Notes under the pieces: model-generated
Seen by the model: only the letters and a program-made list of their open reading frames with translations
What the model was told of the DNA's origin: nothing
Database searches by the model: none
Part shown: in pieces, positions 7,029 through 15,161 of the stretch
Layout: the number at the start of each line of letters is the position of its first letter
Position numbering within the stretch: the first letter of the stretch is position 1
Program-made: the position numbers and the translations under genes
Source of the DNA: Methanospirillum hungatei
Lineage (GTDB): Archaea > Halobacteriota > Methanomicrobia > Methanomicrobiales > Methanospirillaceae
Direction: 5' to 3'
DNA: 17,321 nucleotides
NCBI RefSeq assembly: GCF_020216685.1
Contig: NZ_JAIWNS010000118.1
Location: forward strand, 1 to 17,321

Positions 7029-9080
7029 TTATTCATATTCAGCCACGGATGTGTTCATTCCCAGGACCGTTGCACAGGTTAGATCTGATGCGGTCAGATC
7101 TGACATCTGGAAGTACCGTCCCTGTGTCCGCTGTGCAATGAAAGGACAGAACCCAAGTTGAATACTAAACCCACCTTTCTGTTTAGATTCGGTATCGATA
7201 ATGACGGTTTCAATTCCGGCTTTTACCAGGTCATCGGCAATTAATGCAATCTCATCTTTCAGTTTTCCTCCATTCCCTACATTCGCCCGTCCATCGGTGA
7301 TAAGAACGAGAAGGGGAAGGAATGATGGGTATTTCTGTTTTTCATGCATGAGTGTTGTAAGGGCTTTTTGTAATCCGGCTGCAAGCGGCGTTTTTCCACC
7401 GGTTGGCAGTTCAGATAAGCGATGGTATGCAAGATCGATACTGGATGTAAGGGGCAGGACCAGATCAGCTGCTTCACCCCGGAATGCAACAAGGCCGACA
7501 CGATCCCGGTTCTGGTAGGAATCTTCAAGTAAGGAAAAAATCGCCCCTTTTGCTGCCTCCATCCGCTGTTCAACCCCCATCGAACCACTTGCATCCACGA
7601 CAAAGAGGGTGGCAGTGGCCGTTTTTCCTATCCGTTTCTTCTGAAGGACTTCATCTGAACGGATAACTATGGCCAATGAGTCTGACAGACGCATCTTCTG
7701 ATACGGGGAAACGGCCCGGATTGTGGCATCAAGGGCGATGTCACGTCCGGTTGGTCTTTTTTCCGCACCGATATACTGACCACGCCGGTCTCCTCCGTTC
7801 GTATCAAATCGTCGCCCCGGGGCGTATCGTTTTTCAACCGTTCTTCGGTCCGGTGATTTTATCTTATCCGGATCTATGGGCGATCCAATCCGGAACACCT
7901 GATGTTTCTTTGGAGCGTTTCCTTGTGAAGCTGATGGATCTGTTCTGTTTTCTGGTTCAGATTGCTGGTTTTGTCCCTTGGATTCCTGTTGATCAGATGG
8001 TGGTTGATCCGGAGGGTTGTCCTGCTGATTCTCCTGATTTTGGGAAGGTTCGTTCATCAGGTCATCAAGCTTTTCCGGATCAACTTTTGGCTCCTCAAAC
8101 GGTCTTCTTCTCATCCGGTGGGGAAGGGCAAGTTCAATAGCCTCCCGAAGGTCGTCCTGGTTTACGGTCTTCCGACCATCAAATGCTGCTATGGTCTTCG
8201 CTGTCCTGACAATGGTGATCTCGGCCCGGTGTGTTCGTACCCCAAGGCCAATGCACACATCCACTGCTTTTCGCACCAGATCATCTGAAATCGTTACACT
8301 GGGGAGGATTTTTATCGCTTTCCGAATCTTTTTTGCGATATCTTTCTGCTTTCTTTTGAATTTCTGACGGAAGGTATCCGGATCTTTTAAAAACTCTTCA
8401 GATGTCTTGACGATCGCCATTCGTTCATCCGGATTATCAAGTGCCTCAACCGATACCTGGAGTCCGAACCGGTCTAGTAACTGGGGTCTCAGTTCTCCCT
8501 CCTCAGGGTTCATTGTGCCGATGAGAATAAACCTTGAGGGGTGTGAAAATGATATTCCTTCACGTTCAACCGTGTTCACCCCCATGGCGGCTGCATCAAG
8601 AAGCACATCAACGACATGATCATCAAGAAGGTTTACTTCATCAATATACAGAATTCCGCGATTTGCATCAGCGAGTATTCCCGGTTCAAGTGCTTTAATT
8701 CCTTCCTTTAATGCCCGCTCAATGTCTATCGTGCCGACAACCCGATCCTCGGTTGCCCCGACCGGTAAATTCACCACCCGTATCTGCTGGTCTTTCGGAT
8801 TTGGCAGAGATTTTTGTCTCTTTTTTTCTGCACAGAGTTCACAAAATTCAGATTCTTTTTTCGGATCACAGGAGAACGGGCACCCGGGAACTACCGTTAT
8901 CATGGGAAGTATTTCGGCAAGGGACCTGACCGCGGTTGATTTTGCAGTCCCCTTCTCACCCCGGATAAGGACACCTCCGATGGTCGGGTTGATAGCATTC
9001 AGGACCAGGGCTTTTTTCATCTGGTCCTGGCCGATAATAGCAGTAAATGGAATAAGCGGTTTTTTATGATGATGAGACAT
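7029..9080 (-). CDS. chlD: Fused ChlI-ChlD metal-chelatase subunit (AAA+ and vWA domains)
   Basis: A 683-residue protein joining both small chelatase subunits. An N-terminal AAA+ domain (about 10-325) has Walker [10 protein letters not shown] at 41-49, a four-cysteine cluster C67/C71/C80/C83 (zinc-ribbon-like, known in ChlI/BchI relatives), Walker [12 protein letters not shown] at 142-152 and sensor 1 GTMNPEE at 188-194. Then comes a Gln/Pro/Asp-rich linker (about 330-395). The C-terminal vWA domain (about 488-683) carries a MIDAS set: DASGS at 496-500, TGGKTP near 560 and TDGRAN at 595-600. ATP hydrolysis by this unit drives metal insertion by the large CobN/ChlH subunit, encoded immediately upstream. 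The ATG overlaps the cobN stop by one base (TAATG), with a GGGGGT ribosome-binding site, so the two are coupled. A possible -1 frameshift site around residue 332 is described under findings. Confidence 0.95.
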   Translation of the reverse strand: MSHHHKKPLIPFTAIIGQDQMKKALVLNAINPTIGGVLIRGEKGTAKSTAVRSLAEILPMITVVPGCPFSCDPKKESEFCELCAEKKRQKSLPNPKDQQIRVVNLPVGATEDRVVGTIDIERALKEGIKALEPGILADANRGILYIDEVNLLDDHVVDVLLDAAAMGVNTVEREGISFSHPSRFILIGTMNPEEGELRPQLLDRFGLQVSVEALDNPDERMAIVKTSEEFLKDPDTFRQKFKRKQKDIAKKIRKAIKILPSVTISDDLVRKAVDVCIGLGVRTHRAEITIVRTAKTIAAFDGRKTVNQDDLREAIELALPHRMRRRPFEEPKVDPEKLDDLMNEPSQNQENQQDNPPDQPPSDQQESKGQNQQSEPENRTDPSASQGNAPKKHQVFRIGSPIDPDKIKSPDRRTVEKRYAPGRRFDTNGGDRRGQYIGAEKRPTGRDIALDATIRAVSPYQKMRLSDSLAIVIRSDEVLQKKRIGKTATATLFVVDASGSMGVEQRMEAAKGAIFSLLEDSYQNRDRVGLVAFRGEAADLVLPLTSSIDLAYHRLSELPTGGKTPLAAGLQKALTTLMHEKQKYPSFLPLLVLITDGRANVGNGGKLKDEIALIADDLVKAGIETVIIDTESKQKGGFSIQLGFCPFIAQRTQGRYFQMSDLTASDLTCATVLGMNTSVAEYE

Positions 9081-12000
9081 TATTTACCCCCTTTCATATG
9101 GCCAATCTTTTCTTTCCAGGCCGAAATATCATTCATCGTGTAGATATCGATAGATCCACCCTGTACCTGACCGTAACTTCCATCCATCCGGTCTTCCATC
9201 CATCCTTCAATCATCAGATACGCCTCTTTTACTCCCTCAATTACATCCGGATCTGCTTCCCAGACTCCCCGTTCATGAGCTTCAAGGAGTCTGCGTCCAA
9301 TCTCTTCAAGAGCATAGGGATTGTTCTCTTCAAAAAAGTCCCGGTTCTCCTGATTTAAGATGAAGGCCCGGGCAATGTCATCAAAGATCCAGTCATCCAC
9401 CTGTCCGGTTGTGGCATCCCAGCCATAAATCCTGCCAATTCTTCGGGAGAGTTCACTTGCGCCGGAGTACCCGTGTTCTTTCAGACCGTCGATATATTTT
9501 GGATTGAGAAGTTTTGTCCTCACAACCCTGGTTAATTCTTCTGCAAGAGTCCGGACTTCTACCTGGCCTGGGTCGCGGGTATCCCCATAATAGGTGGCTA
9601 TTTTTTGACCTTTCACAGTCTCTGCAGCGATGGTCATGCCCCCGTGCGTCCCGAAATAGCAGCAGCAGCCAAGGAGATCATACTCATCGGTTGCTGTTTT
9701 ATTGAATGTGACATCAACGGTTTTCAGCTGGGCGATGAGATCATCATGTGCCGGTCTTCCATAGACACCCTTTCCATACCCGTACCCGTTCCAGGCGATG
9801 TAAATATCTGCAAGTTCTGTCTCTTCTTTCCATGCAGAGGCATAGAGAGCCAGGTTTACTCCCATTCCATACGTCCCGGCCCGGCTGCCAAAGATCCGGG
9901 GCATCAGTCCGAGTTTATCTGCCTGATGTTTCCTGACATAATTCATCTCGTCCGGTTCATGAAGTGCCGCGACCTGAGCAACTGCATCATCCAGCAGATC
10001 AATACAGTTGTAGAAACAGTCACGGAGAATGCCTGATGCCCGGACACTGATATCGATTCTCGGCCTTCCCAGTGTTGACAGGGGGAGTATTTTCAGACTG
10101 GTCACCCGTCCCTGCCGGTATACCGGTTCAACACCGAGCAGATGGAGAAGTTTTCCGAATGTTTCCCCATCTGACCACATGATGTCTGATGCCATCCAGT
10201 AGACGGCCACGGTCTCCGGGTACCTGCCTTCTTCAGTCCGGTACTTTTCCAGCAGAACCTCTGCCAGTTTTCTCCCAACCCTGAATGCTGCCTCAGTTGG
10301 AACCGAGTATGGGTCAAGACTGTAAAAATTCCTCCCGGTCGGAAGAATATCTGTTCTGCCCCTGCTGACAAGACCTGACGGACCTGGCTCTAGATATGCA
10401 GATGAGAGTGCCCTGAGTAATGCCTCATGCTCATCAGATGTACCGATGAGATCAGAGAGTTCCATAACTTTTTCCGAAACCTGGCTCATTAATGGAGAAT
10501 CAGGTCGGATCAGTCGTTCTCCTAAGGCTATTTCAGCAGCATTCCGAGGATTCTTCCCCTCCAGAAGAGCAGAGACAAATTTTTTTGCCTGGTCATCCAG
10601 CATCCGGTGAAGTGCAAATTCACCGGCTTTTGGTATCATGTCAAGGCCTGCAAGATCCAGCATAAGTGTACGCAGTTCTTGGTTGAACCTGAGCAGGCCG
10701 GTGATGTATGCTGCCCGTTTCTCTCCGATGGGAATTGAACCAAAGATGTGCATCCCATCTGGAATCTGGCTGTTATATATCTGTGTCAATGATGTATGAG
10801 CGGCTTTTATGACCTCATCCATTCCTCCTCCTGATTCTTTGATCTGTTCCAGTTTGATCTCCTGCCCGAGATTGGATCTTCTGATAAGGTCTAGGATAAC
10901 ATGTTCCAGAGCATGGGCTCGTGCAGGATCTGCATCCCTGGCACGGGTATATTCATCTATTCGGTCTGCTAATTCTGATAATTCTCCATAAAGGCCGCTT
11001 TCAGTCATAATGGACTGCATGTGACCAATGAGGGTTGCTGCAGTTCTCCGCTTGGCAATCGTTCCTTCCGGGGGGTTGTCAGTGTTGTAGATATAGAGGA
11101 ACGGAACCGGGCCAAGGACGGCATCAGGAAGACATGAATCTGAAAGAACGACTGATTTTCCAGGCAGAAACTCAAGGGTACCATGAGTCCCTACATGAAC
11201 GATTGCATCGGCCTGGAATTCTTTTACCAGGTACTGGTACGTGGCAAAGTAATGATAGGGCGGCGGGATATCGGGATCATGCAGGATTTTACAGACCTGG
11301 CCATCACACCTGCTTCCCGCACATCCCCGTTTCGGCTGGGTCATGACGAGAACATTCCCATATGATATGCCAGTGATGACCAGTTTTCCCTCATATATCA
11401 TCCCTGCCGGCACTCCGTCTTTCTCTTCGCCCGGAGGATTACCCCAGGTTTCCCGAAGCTGGTCTTGTAATTTTTGGGGAAGGCCGGTTATCCATGGCTC
11501 CCAGGTCTCCCTGCCCAGGAGAGCTAGGGCACCTCCTTTTGTCACCGTTTCAGTGACCGATGTCCACCTGAATTCTGAGAGGGCTTTTCTCTCAAGAATG
11601 GTCGTGATAAGTTCTTTTCCATCCGCAGGTGGATCTACCGTGTACCCGGCATTGTTCATCATCTGCAGAATCCGGGCAACCGATTCCAATGCATCAAAAT
11701 GGGCAGCGGTCCCCACGGTTGCTTCAATAGATGCACAAGGGGAGTTGTTCAGGATGAAGGCAACTCTCCGTTCTGCAGGATTCTTCTGTTTGAGTCGAAT
11801 CCACCCAGATACCAGCTGGCCGATCCGGTCAATCCGTTCAGGCAGCGGATCATGCCACTCGGTCTCTCCCATAAGCGGATCATCAGGAGATTTGACACCA
11901 GCCGGGATCATGCTGGTCATTCCAAGAAATTCAGGAACGACAATGGCCCAGCCGATCTCTGATGCTGTCAGCCCGGCACTGTCCTGTTCCCAGTCTGCCT

Positions 12001-12799
12001 GGCTCCGGTTGTAGATGATCACCGGATGGATAATCGGGACATTCAGGCTCTTTAATCCCTCAACGGTCTCTTTCGTATTCCGGGATAACGTGACTGACTG
12101 GAGATTGATGAGAAGGTCTATCTTCCCGGTGAAGTAATGGTCGATGACCTCCTGTCCGGGCCGTGCCCCGAGATCTGCATCCCCGGTCCCAATACAGAAT
12201 ACCGGGATGACATTATGCTCCTGTTCAAGTCTTCGGATCAGGGCATTGATAACCTTCAGGTCGCGGTTAGCCCAGTATAACCGGTAAAAGAGGATGCCGA
12301 TGGTTGATGTGTGTGTTTTTCCCCGCCAGGTGAAGTAATCATCAATACTTGTATAGATTCTGTCTGCATCAGGATGATATATGCCGTCCCAGACTGCCGG
12401 TTCGGGGGGGTCATATGACATATCTTCATGAAGGACTTCAGCCCGGAGATACCTGATGAGGTGATCGAGGTTCTTTTCTCCGCCATAGATGTAGTATGCA
12501 GATGCGGTTGCGGCAACTTTTACCGGGACCGTTGAAGCCGATAGTCCTTCCTGATCATACCCGATGGGGATTACCGGAATGCTTTTTGGTATTTTTGGGA
12601 TGACATCATCCCAGAAGGGATCGGTTGAGGGGTGAATAATGATAAGATCAGCGGTATTGAGATGAGCGATATATGTATTGAGGGTATCCAGGTTTCGTGC
12701 TGCTGTACTGGTAATAAAGGCATGTTCTATTCCTTGTGAGTTGCATGCTCTGGTCAGGAGCGGGAGTTCGCCGCCCCAGATGATTCCGGATATTTTCAT
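9080..12799 (-). CDS. cobN: CobN-like large subunit of a metal chelatase
   Basis: A 1239-residue protein of the CobN/BchH/ChlH family, full length for CobN. It has the family blocks [14 protein letters not shown] at about 534-547, [20 protein letters not shown] near 820-840, [10 protein letters not shown] near 1005, THGGMT near 1052, and a C-terminal block [18 protein letters not shown]. The family binds the tetrapyrrole and metal and works with the AAA+/vWA subunits, here supplied by the next gene. Two cysteine-rich stretches stand out: C493-x4-C498-x4-C503 before [14 protein letters not shown], and C1045-C1046-C1047 before YFGTHGG. Methanogens are thought to make cobalamin by the early-cobalt route with a small chelatase, so a plain CobN role in B12 synthesis is not assured; nickel, cobalt or another metal and a salvage role are all open. 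First gene of the operon; ATG with GGACTC about 8 nt upstream. Confidence 0.93.
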   Translation of the reverse strand: MKISGIIWGGELPLLTRACNSQGIEHAFITSTAARNLDTLNTYIAHLNTADLIIIHPSTDPFWDDVIPKIPKSIPVIPIGYDQEGLSASTVPVKVAATASAYYIYGGEKNLDHLIRYLRAEVLHEDMSYDPPEPAVWDGIYHPDADRIYTSIDDYFTWRGKTHTSTIGILFYRLYWANRDLKVINALIRRLEQEHNVIPVFCIGTGDADLGARPGQEVIDHYFTGKIDLLINLQSVTLSRNTKETVEGLKSLNVPIIHPVIIYNRSQADWEQDSAGLTASEIGWAIVVPEFLGMTSMIPAGVKSPDDPLMGETEWHDPLPERIDRIGQLVSGWIRLKQKNPAERRVAFILNNSPCASIEATVGTAAHFDALESVARILQMMNNAGYTVDPPADGKELITTILERKALSEFRWTSVTETVTKGGALALLGRETWEPWITGLPQKLQDQLRETWGNPPGEEKDGVPAGMIYEGKLVITGISYGNVLVMTQPKRGCAGSRCDGQVCKILHDPDIPPPYHYFATYQYLVKEFQADAIVHVGTHGTLEFLPGKSVVLSDSCLPDAVLGPVPFLYIYNTDNPPEGTIAKRRTAATLIGHMQSIMTESGLYGELSELADRIDEYTRARDADPARAHALEHVILDLIRRSNLGQEIKLEQIKESGGGMDEVIKAAHTSLTQIYNSQIPDGMHIFGSIPIGEKRAAYITGLLRFNQELRTLMLDLAGLDMIPKAGEFALHRMLDDQAKKFVSALLEGKNPRNAAEIALGERLIRPDSPLMSQVSEKVMELSDLIGTSDEHEALLRALSSAYLEPGPSGLVSRGRTDILPTGRNFYSLDPYSVPTEAAFRVGRKLAEVLLEKYRTEEGRYPETVAVYWMASDIMWSDGETFGKLLHLLGVEPVYRQGRVTSLKILPLSTLGRPRIDISVRASGILRDCFYNCIDLLDDAVAQVAALHEPDEMNYVRKHQADKLGLMPRIFGSRAGTYGMGVNLALYASAWKEETELADIYIAWNGYGYGKGVYGRPAHDDLIAQLKTVDVTFNKTATDEYDLLGCCCYFGTHGGMTIAAETVKGQKIATYYGDTRDPGQVEVRTLAEELTRVVRTKLLNPKYIDGLKEHGYSGASELSRRIGRIYGWDATTGQVDDWIFDDIARAFILNQENRDFFEENNPYALEEIGRRLLEAHERGVWEADPDVIEGVKEAYLMIEGWMEDRMDGSYGQVQGGSIDIYTMNDISAWKEKIGHMKGGK

Positions 12800-12854
12800 A
12801 AAGTGAGTCCTTTTTTTAAAATTATTTTAAGTCATGTGTATTTGTGCCTGTGAG

Positions 12855-12866
12855 TTAATTTAAATC
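12855..12866 (-). promoter_or_regulatory. Candidate archaeal TATA box for the chelatase/transport operon
   Basis: On the minus strand GATTTAAATTAAC lies about 55-65 nt before the cobN ATG. It would place a transcript start near 12835, leaving a leader of about 35 nt that contains the GGACTC ribosome-binding site. A second TATA-like element, ACATATATT, lies at 12909-12917. No cobalamin riboswitch elements were recognised in this leader. Assignment is by position and AT pattern only. Confidence 0.3.
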
Positions 12867-13083
12867 AGGGAATGTTTTTTAGTATGTGTGCTGGTTTTTC
12901 TGAAATGGAATATATGTACTGAATATGAATGGTTTGGATGAAGAGCCATTTTGGAATTCACTCTACTCTATAGGGGCGATAAAATAATAATTTTTTTTAT
13001 TATGTAAAATAAGTTCATACGAAATATTATTTATTCAGAAATTATTGTAAGACAATGATCGAAATATGTTGAAAAGCAAATTA
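12867..13083. other. AT-rich divergent intergenic region
   Basis: This stretch separates the minus-strand chelatase operon from plus-strand sequence. It holds no coding frame that I recognise. A T8 run flanked by TAATAA and TTATTA (12985-13002) could fold into a weak AT-only stem. TATA-like elements flank both ends, as expected of a divergent promoter region. Confidence 0.4.
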
Positions 13084-13098
13084 AATATAAATATAATA
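13084..13098 (+). promoter_or_regulatory. Candidate archaeal TATA box
   Basis: The sequence AATATAAATATAATA, preceded by a purine-rich GAAAAGCAAA stretch that resembles a BRE, is a good archaeal core promoter. Twenty-five bases on, the start site would fall near 13115-13120, just before an ATG at 13123-13125. That ATG has no ribosome-binding site, so a nearly leaderless transcript is possible. It would read into the interrupted surface-protein frame downstream. Confidence 0.4.
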
Positions 13099-13260
13099 GT
13101 TTCTTCACAGAGAACACCTGCGATGGCAGCTGGTCAAACAGATCATATAAGGTCGACGAGAGTTTGGGTTAACTTTCAAATTGGCCAATGGTCTTAAATT
13201 ATTACCCAAATTTACCAACTTTCTGATGAGGAAATTGTTAATTATCACTATGAAGATGAG

Positions 13261-13839
13261 ATGGATTTATCAGAAAATGCTCGAATTGAAGGGGAATTAC
13301 TTTCACTTGATCCGGAAATGATAACCCCAGAACCAACCCTAGCACCCATAATCTCAACCGTAACTGACTGGAATCCATACGAAGTTCTTCCTCTCCCGAA
13401 ACAAATCGGAAATCGCACATCGATCCTGAAAAATGATGATACAAATGCCAGAAAACCACTCAATACCACATTTTCAGGTTCTGTTGGTCTTGGTGGATAT
13501 GCAAACGGAAAATTATTGAACATAACAAAAGGCCCGTTTGCCATCACCTATACCGTTCACCCGCACGTTACAAACCCCCTTCTCGTATGGGCAAAGCTTA
13601 CCGTCAGTGATCCCTGGCAACGGATAATCGCCGAGGATGGATATAACCGGGGATATTCAAGCGAAGAAACAAAGACGATAACGATATACCGGGAAGGAAT
13701 CCACTACCTGACTATCGAAGGAGAATTTGCGACAGTGGATTATTCCGTAAAGACCGGAGATCCGGCACTCGAGATCACACCGACACCGGTTCCGGAATAT
13801 TATGAAGGGACATGGCCGGAAGGGGAGGGGCCGTACTGA
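13261..13839 (+). CDS. Hypothetical surface-type protein, N-terminus probably lost
   Basis: A 192-residue product when started at the ATG at 13261, which lacks a real ribosome-binding site. I do not recognise the family. It is beta-rich and polar, with aromatic-rich strands (GPFAITYTVHPHV, LLVWAKLTVSDPW, TITIYREGIHYLTIEG) and a threonine/proline linker near the end (EITPTPVPEYY), features common in archaeal cell-surface proteins. Yet there is no signal peptide and no C-terminal membrane anchor. The same frame stays open upstream to a TAA at 13195-13197, and beyond that stop continues to an ATG at 13123 (24 codons starting MAAGQTDHIRSTRVWVNF). This fits a gene whose export signal was lost or replaced. 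No partner gene is adjacent. Function unknown. Confidence 0.55.
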   Translation: MDLSENARIEGELLSLDPEMITPEPTLAPIISTVTDWNPYEVLPLPKQIGNRTSILKNDDTNARKPLNTTFSGSVGLGGYANGKLLNITKGPFAITYTVHPHVTNPLLVWAKLTVSDPWQRIIAEDGYNRGYSSEETKTITIYREGIHYLTIEGEFATVDYSVKTGDPALEITPTPVPEYYEGTWPEGEGPY

Positions 13840-14198
13840 TGGGATGATTGTGGGAGAGGTAGGTGGAGATCAAAACAAGCCTGGATACCAAGGAGAATTG
13901 GTTCATGTGGATAATTCAATACAATAACTTCTTCCCCAAACTATTCCACTTATAGGGATTAATTTCTCTGATTCAGTTATATTTTGGCAATCAGATTGAA
14001 TAACTGTCAAATTAGCACATTGCATTAATTACTAATATTATGGCATACTTGATTAATAGAATAAAGCTTAAAATCTAGAAAGGACGTTAAAAGAGGTTAA
14101 GTGAGATTTATTCCCTAAATAATAGAATAGTTTGGGATCTACTGATCCACGTATAAATTTATTCTACCTTTCATACTTTACACTAGAATTAGAAATGA
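13840..14198. other. AT-rich gap with a promoter-like element and no gene
   Basis: No coding frame on either strand looks real. A TATA-like TATAAATTTA at about 14153-14162 would start a transcript near 14185, just before an ATG at 14195 that opens only a seven-codon frame. This may be the surviving promoter of the truncated cyclodeaminase-like gene downstream. Confidence 0.4.
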
Positions 14199-14273
14199 CA
14201 GGGAGATACTCGTTCTAACACCCTATCATTACGCAGGGGTCTGGTCCGAAAAGGTGACCGGGTCGTCGTCGGG

Positions 14274-15068
14274 ATGGACGGAATCAGGGTTGCAGCCCCA
14301 CAGCGGCCACGTTCTTCGGACGATATCTTTGGGTTCATGTCAAGTGGCGTCTCTCCGGAAAAGCCGATCAACCACCTGATCCAGGATCTCGCCCGGGAGA
14401 TGAAGAATATCCATGACCAAAACGGCTCTATCATCTTTGTCATGGGAACTGCCATGGTGTATACCGGGGCAGATGAAGCATTCCTGGATCTCATCCGGAT
14501 GGGGTATGTCCAGGCACTGTTCACGGGAAACGGGTTCTCCGTGATGGATCTTGAGAAACAGCTCTTCGGGACCGCCCTTGGGATGGATAAAAATACCGGG
14601 AAGGTCCGGAATACAGGATATAAGAGCAATATCGTGGCTATAAACGAGATCTGGAATGCCGGATGTATCAGGGAAGCAATCGGGAAGGGAATAATCAAAG
14701 GAGGAGTTTTGTATGAGTACGTACAGAACGACGTGCCTTTTGTGATTGGCGGATCCCTCCATGATGACGGTCCTCTGCCTGATGCGATAACCGATGTCCT
14801 GCAGGCCCAGGACGAGATGCGTAAATATGTACAAAAAGCGGACGTATGCATCATCTGTGCCTCCATGCTGCACGGAATTGCAGTTGGGAATATGCTCCCC
14901 TCACGGGTGAAAACCGTCGCAGTGGATATCAATTCCTATGTCGTGACCTGGCTGCAGGACCGAGGAACCACCCAGGTACTCGGCCTTGTGACCTACCCTG
15001 CCCTGCTCATTCCAATCCTGACAGGGGAGATCCAGAGATTGAGCGGGATGGATACCGCTATCCCCTGA
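14274..15068 (+). CDS. Ornithine-cyclodeaminase-like protein (TIGR00300/LOR-SDH domain), 5'-truncated
   Basis: The 264 residues match the C-terminal two thirds of the archaeal TIGR00300 family. Members are about 400 residues; the methanococcal one and the C-terminal domain of cyanobacterial ArgZ/AgrE are reported to convert ornithine to proline and ammonia with NAD. Visible blocks are FGFMSSGVSPEKP, MVYTGADEAFLDLIRMGYVQALFTGNG, FGTALGMD, GGVLYEYVQNDVPFVIGGSLHDDGPLPDAITDV, ASMLHGIAVGNMLPSRVKTVAVDIN and VVTWLQDRG. The frame is open only to a TGA at 14196-14198, and family-like sequence begins near 14238 (GLVRKGDRVVVGMDG), so roughly the first 120-130 residues are missing. No ATG, GTG or TTG precedes 14274 in frame. 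The remainder has no stop and looks well conserved, so the loss may be recent, or the fragment may persist as a product. Followed by the CobW gene after 93 nt. Confidence 0.75.
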   Translation: MDGIRVAAPQRPRSSDDIFGFMSSGVSPEKPINHLIQDLAREMKNIHDQNGSIIFVMGTAMVYTGADEAFLDLIRMGYVQALFTGNGFSVMDLEKQLFGTALGMDKNTGKVRNTGYKSNIVAINEIWNAGCIREAIGKGIIKGGVLYEYVQNDVPFVIGGSLHDDGPLPDAITDVLQAQDEMRKYVQKADVCIICASMLHGIAVGNMLPSRVKTVAVDINSYVVTWLQDRGTTQVLGLVTYPALLIPILTGEIQRLSGMDTAIP

Positions 15069-15080
15069 ATATGGTTATTA

Positions 15081-15110
15081 GATATCTTCTGGATATCATT
15101 GCCTGATATC
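15081..15110. repeat. Three GATATC palindromes spaced by about one helical turn
   Basis: GATATC occurs at 15081-15086, 15092-15097 and 15105-15110, with repeat spacings of 11 and 13 nt, in the 93-nt gap before the CobW-type gene. A regularly phased set of 6-bp palindromes just upstream of a gene could be an operator. It could equally be chance in AT-rich DNA. Confidence 0.3.
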
Positions 15111-15161
15111 AAACTGATTCTATGATCATGTTATGCATCATGGAATCGAATACAGGATCAG

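Noticed and set aside
11343..12014. Plus-strand 223-residue ORF opposite cobN
   Set aside because: Long antisense frame inside a well-conserved gene; rich in Ser/Pro from complementary codons, with no plausible start signal or domain.
12800..12990. Cobalamin riboswitch in the leader of the chelatase operon
   Set aside because: I looked for the conserved B12-box type sequence and multi-stem pattern on the minus strand and found neither; the leader is short and AT-rich.
14189..14932. Minus-strand 247-residue ORF opposite the cyclodeaminase-like gene
   Set aside because: The plus-strand frame matches a known family block by block; the minus-strand product is composition-biased and is a mirror frame of a GC-richer coding region.
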